DNA from: an uncultured Clostridia bacterium
GTDB taxonomy: Bacteria; Bacillota; Clostridia; Christensenellales; Aristaeellaceae
Direction of reading: 5' to 3'
NCBI GenBank assembly: GCA_947600345.1
Contig: CANQGC010000217.1
Coordinates: 1-5,046, forward strand
Length of the DNA stretch: 5,046 nucleotides
Made by a program: the position numbers and the translations under genes. The notes under the pieces are model-generated. The model was not told where the DNA came from. It saw only the letters and a program-made list of their open reading frames with translations, and ran no database searches. This document shows positions 4,983 to 5,046 of this stretch, piece after piece; within the stretch, counting starts at the first letter, position 1, and each line of letters starts with the position of its first letter.

Positions 4983-5025
4983 CCTCCCCGGGTCCAGGGC
5001 CGCAGCCCTGGTCAGGAAAGGGAGG
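4983..5025. repeat. REP-like hairpin 4 with outer clamp
   Basis: CCAGGGC (4994-5000) and GCCCTGG (5005-5011) form a perfect 7-bp stem with loop CGCA. CCTCCC (4983-4988) and GGGAGG (5020-5025) can close an outer stem. The two-level design repeats that of the hairpin at 4885-4921. Confidence 0.6.
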
Positions 5026-5034
5026 GGAGAATCC

Positions 5035-5041
5035 AAGGAGG
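5035..5041 (+). promoter_or_regulatory. possible Shine-Dalgarno site of a gene beyond the window
   Basis: AAGGAGG is a near-ideal ribosome binding sequence, and only five bases follow it before the window ends. A start codon a few bases outside would have normal spacing. No clear promoter was found in 4920-5030, and the surroundings are purine-rich repeat DNA, so this may be chance. Confidence 0.3.
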
Positions 5042-5046
5042 GAACG

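Larger units (their letters stand above)
4703..5046. other. non-coding tail region: repeats and hairpins, no supported gene
   Basis: After the terminator no gene can be supported to the window end. The first part (4703-4760) is A/C-rich and nearly free of G. It is followed by a small GC hairpin, a 12-bp tandem repeat and a cluster of GC-rich hairpins, each listed separately. The open frames here translate only to repeat peptides such as NRSP or GYGL units and have no ribosome binding sites. Confidence 0.7.

Overview
The window looks like chromosomal DNA from a G+C-rich member of the Clostridia (Bacillota), possibly an uncultured gut lineage of the Christensenellales or Oscillospirales type. 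This rests on four things: strong Shine-Dalgarno sites, TATAAT promoters in otherwise G+C-rich DNA, the site-2 protease-scpA gene pair (an order I recall from clostridial genomes), and secreted VanW-like and parvulin-like proteins. The lineage is an inference and could not be tested by a search.

All four supported genes lie on the + strand. Bases 1-220 are C-rich non-coding DNA with a C10 run, a weak terminator-like hairpin and a promoter (TTGCGC, 17 bp, TATAAT). That promoter drives a TTG-started membrane metalloprotease of the M50/site-2 family (221-982) and, 15 bp later, scpA (998-1714), the kleisin subunit of the SMC-ScpAB chromosome-organising complex. The usual partner scpB is not in the window. 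A 76-bp gap leads to a secreted protein made of two degenerate VanW-like domains (1791-2810). Next comes a short regulatory region (2811-2973) with a 17-bp palindrome, a GC hairpin, an extended -10 promoter, a leader hairpin and a 12-bp tandem duplication. It precedes a secreted parvulin/SurA-like foldase (2974-4656). That protein carries an unusual helical insertion inside its PPIase domain and an Ala/Glu-rich acidic tail whose glutamate codons switch from GAG to GAA.

A strong 13-bp hairpin (4667-4701) terminates the foldase transcript. The remaining ~340 bases have no supported gene. They hold a degenerate 12-bp tandem repeat (three perfect CGTAGCCCAAAC units) and a cluster of GC-rich hairpins of the REP-like 'GGGC-(G)CA-GCCC' type. 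A Shine-Dalgarno-like AAGGAGG lies at the right edge and may belong to a gene starting just outside.

The first two genes form a housekeeping operon. The next two encode exported proteins with very similar signal peptides and probably act outside the membrane, though no shared pathway can be shown. I found no clear defence, mobile or biosynthetic system. The most unusual items are the double VanW protein lacking the family's usual cysteine, the split parvulin with its acidic tail, and the structured block at the right end.
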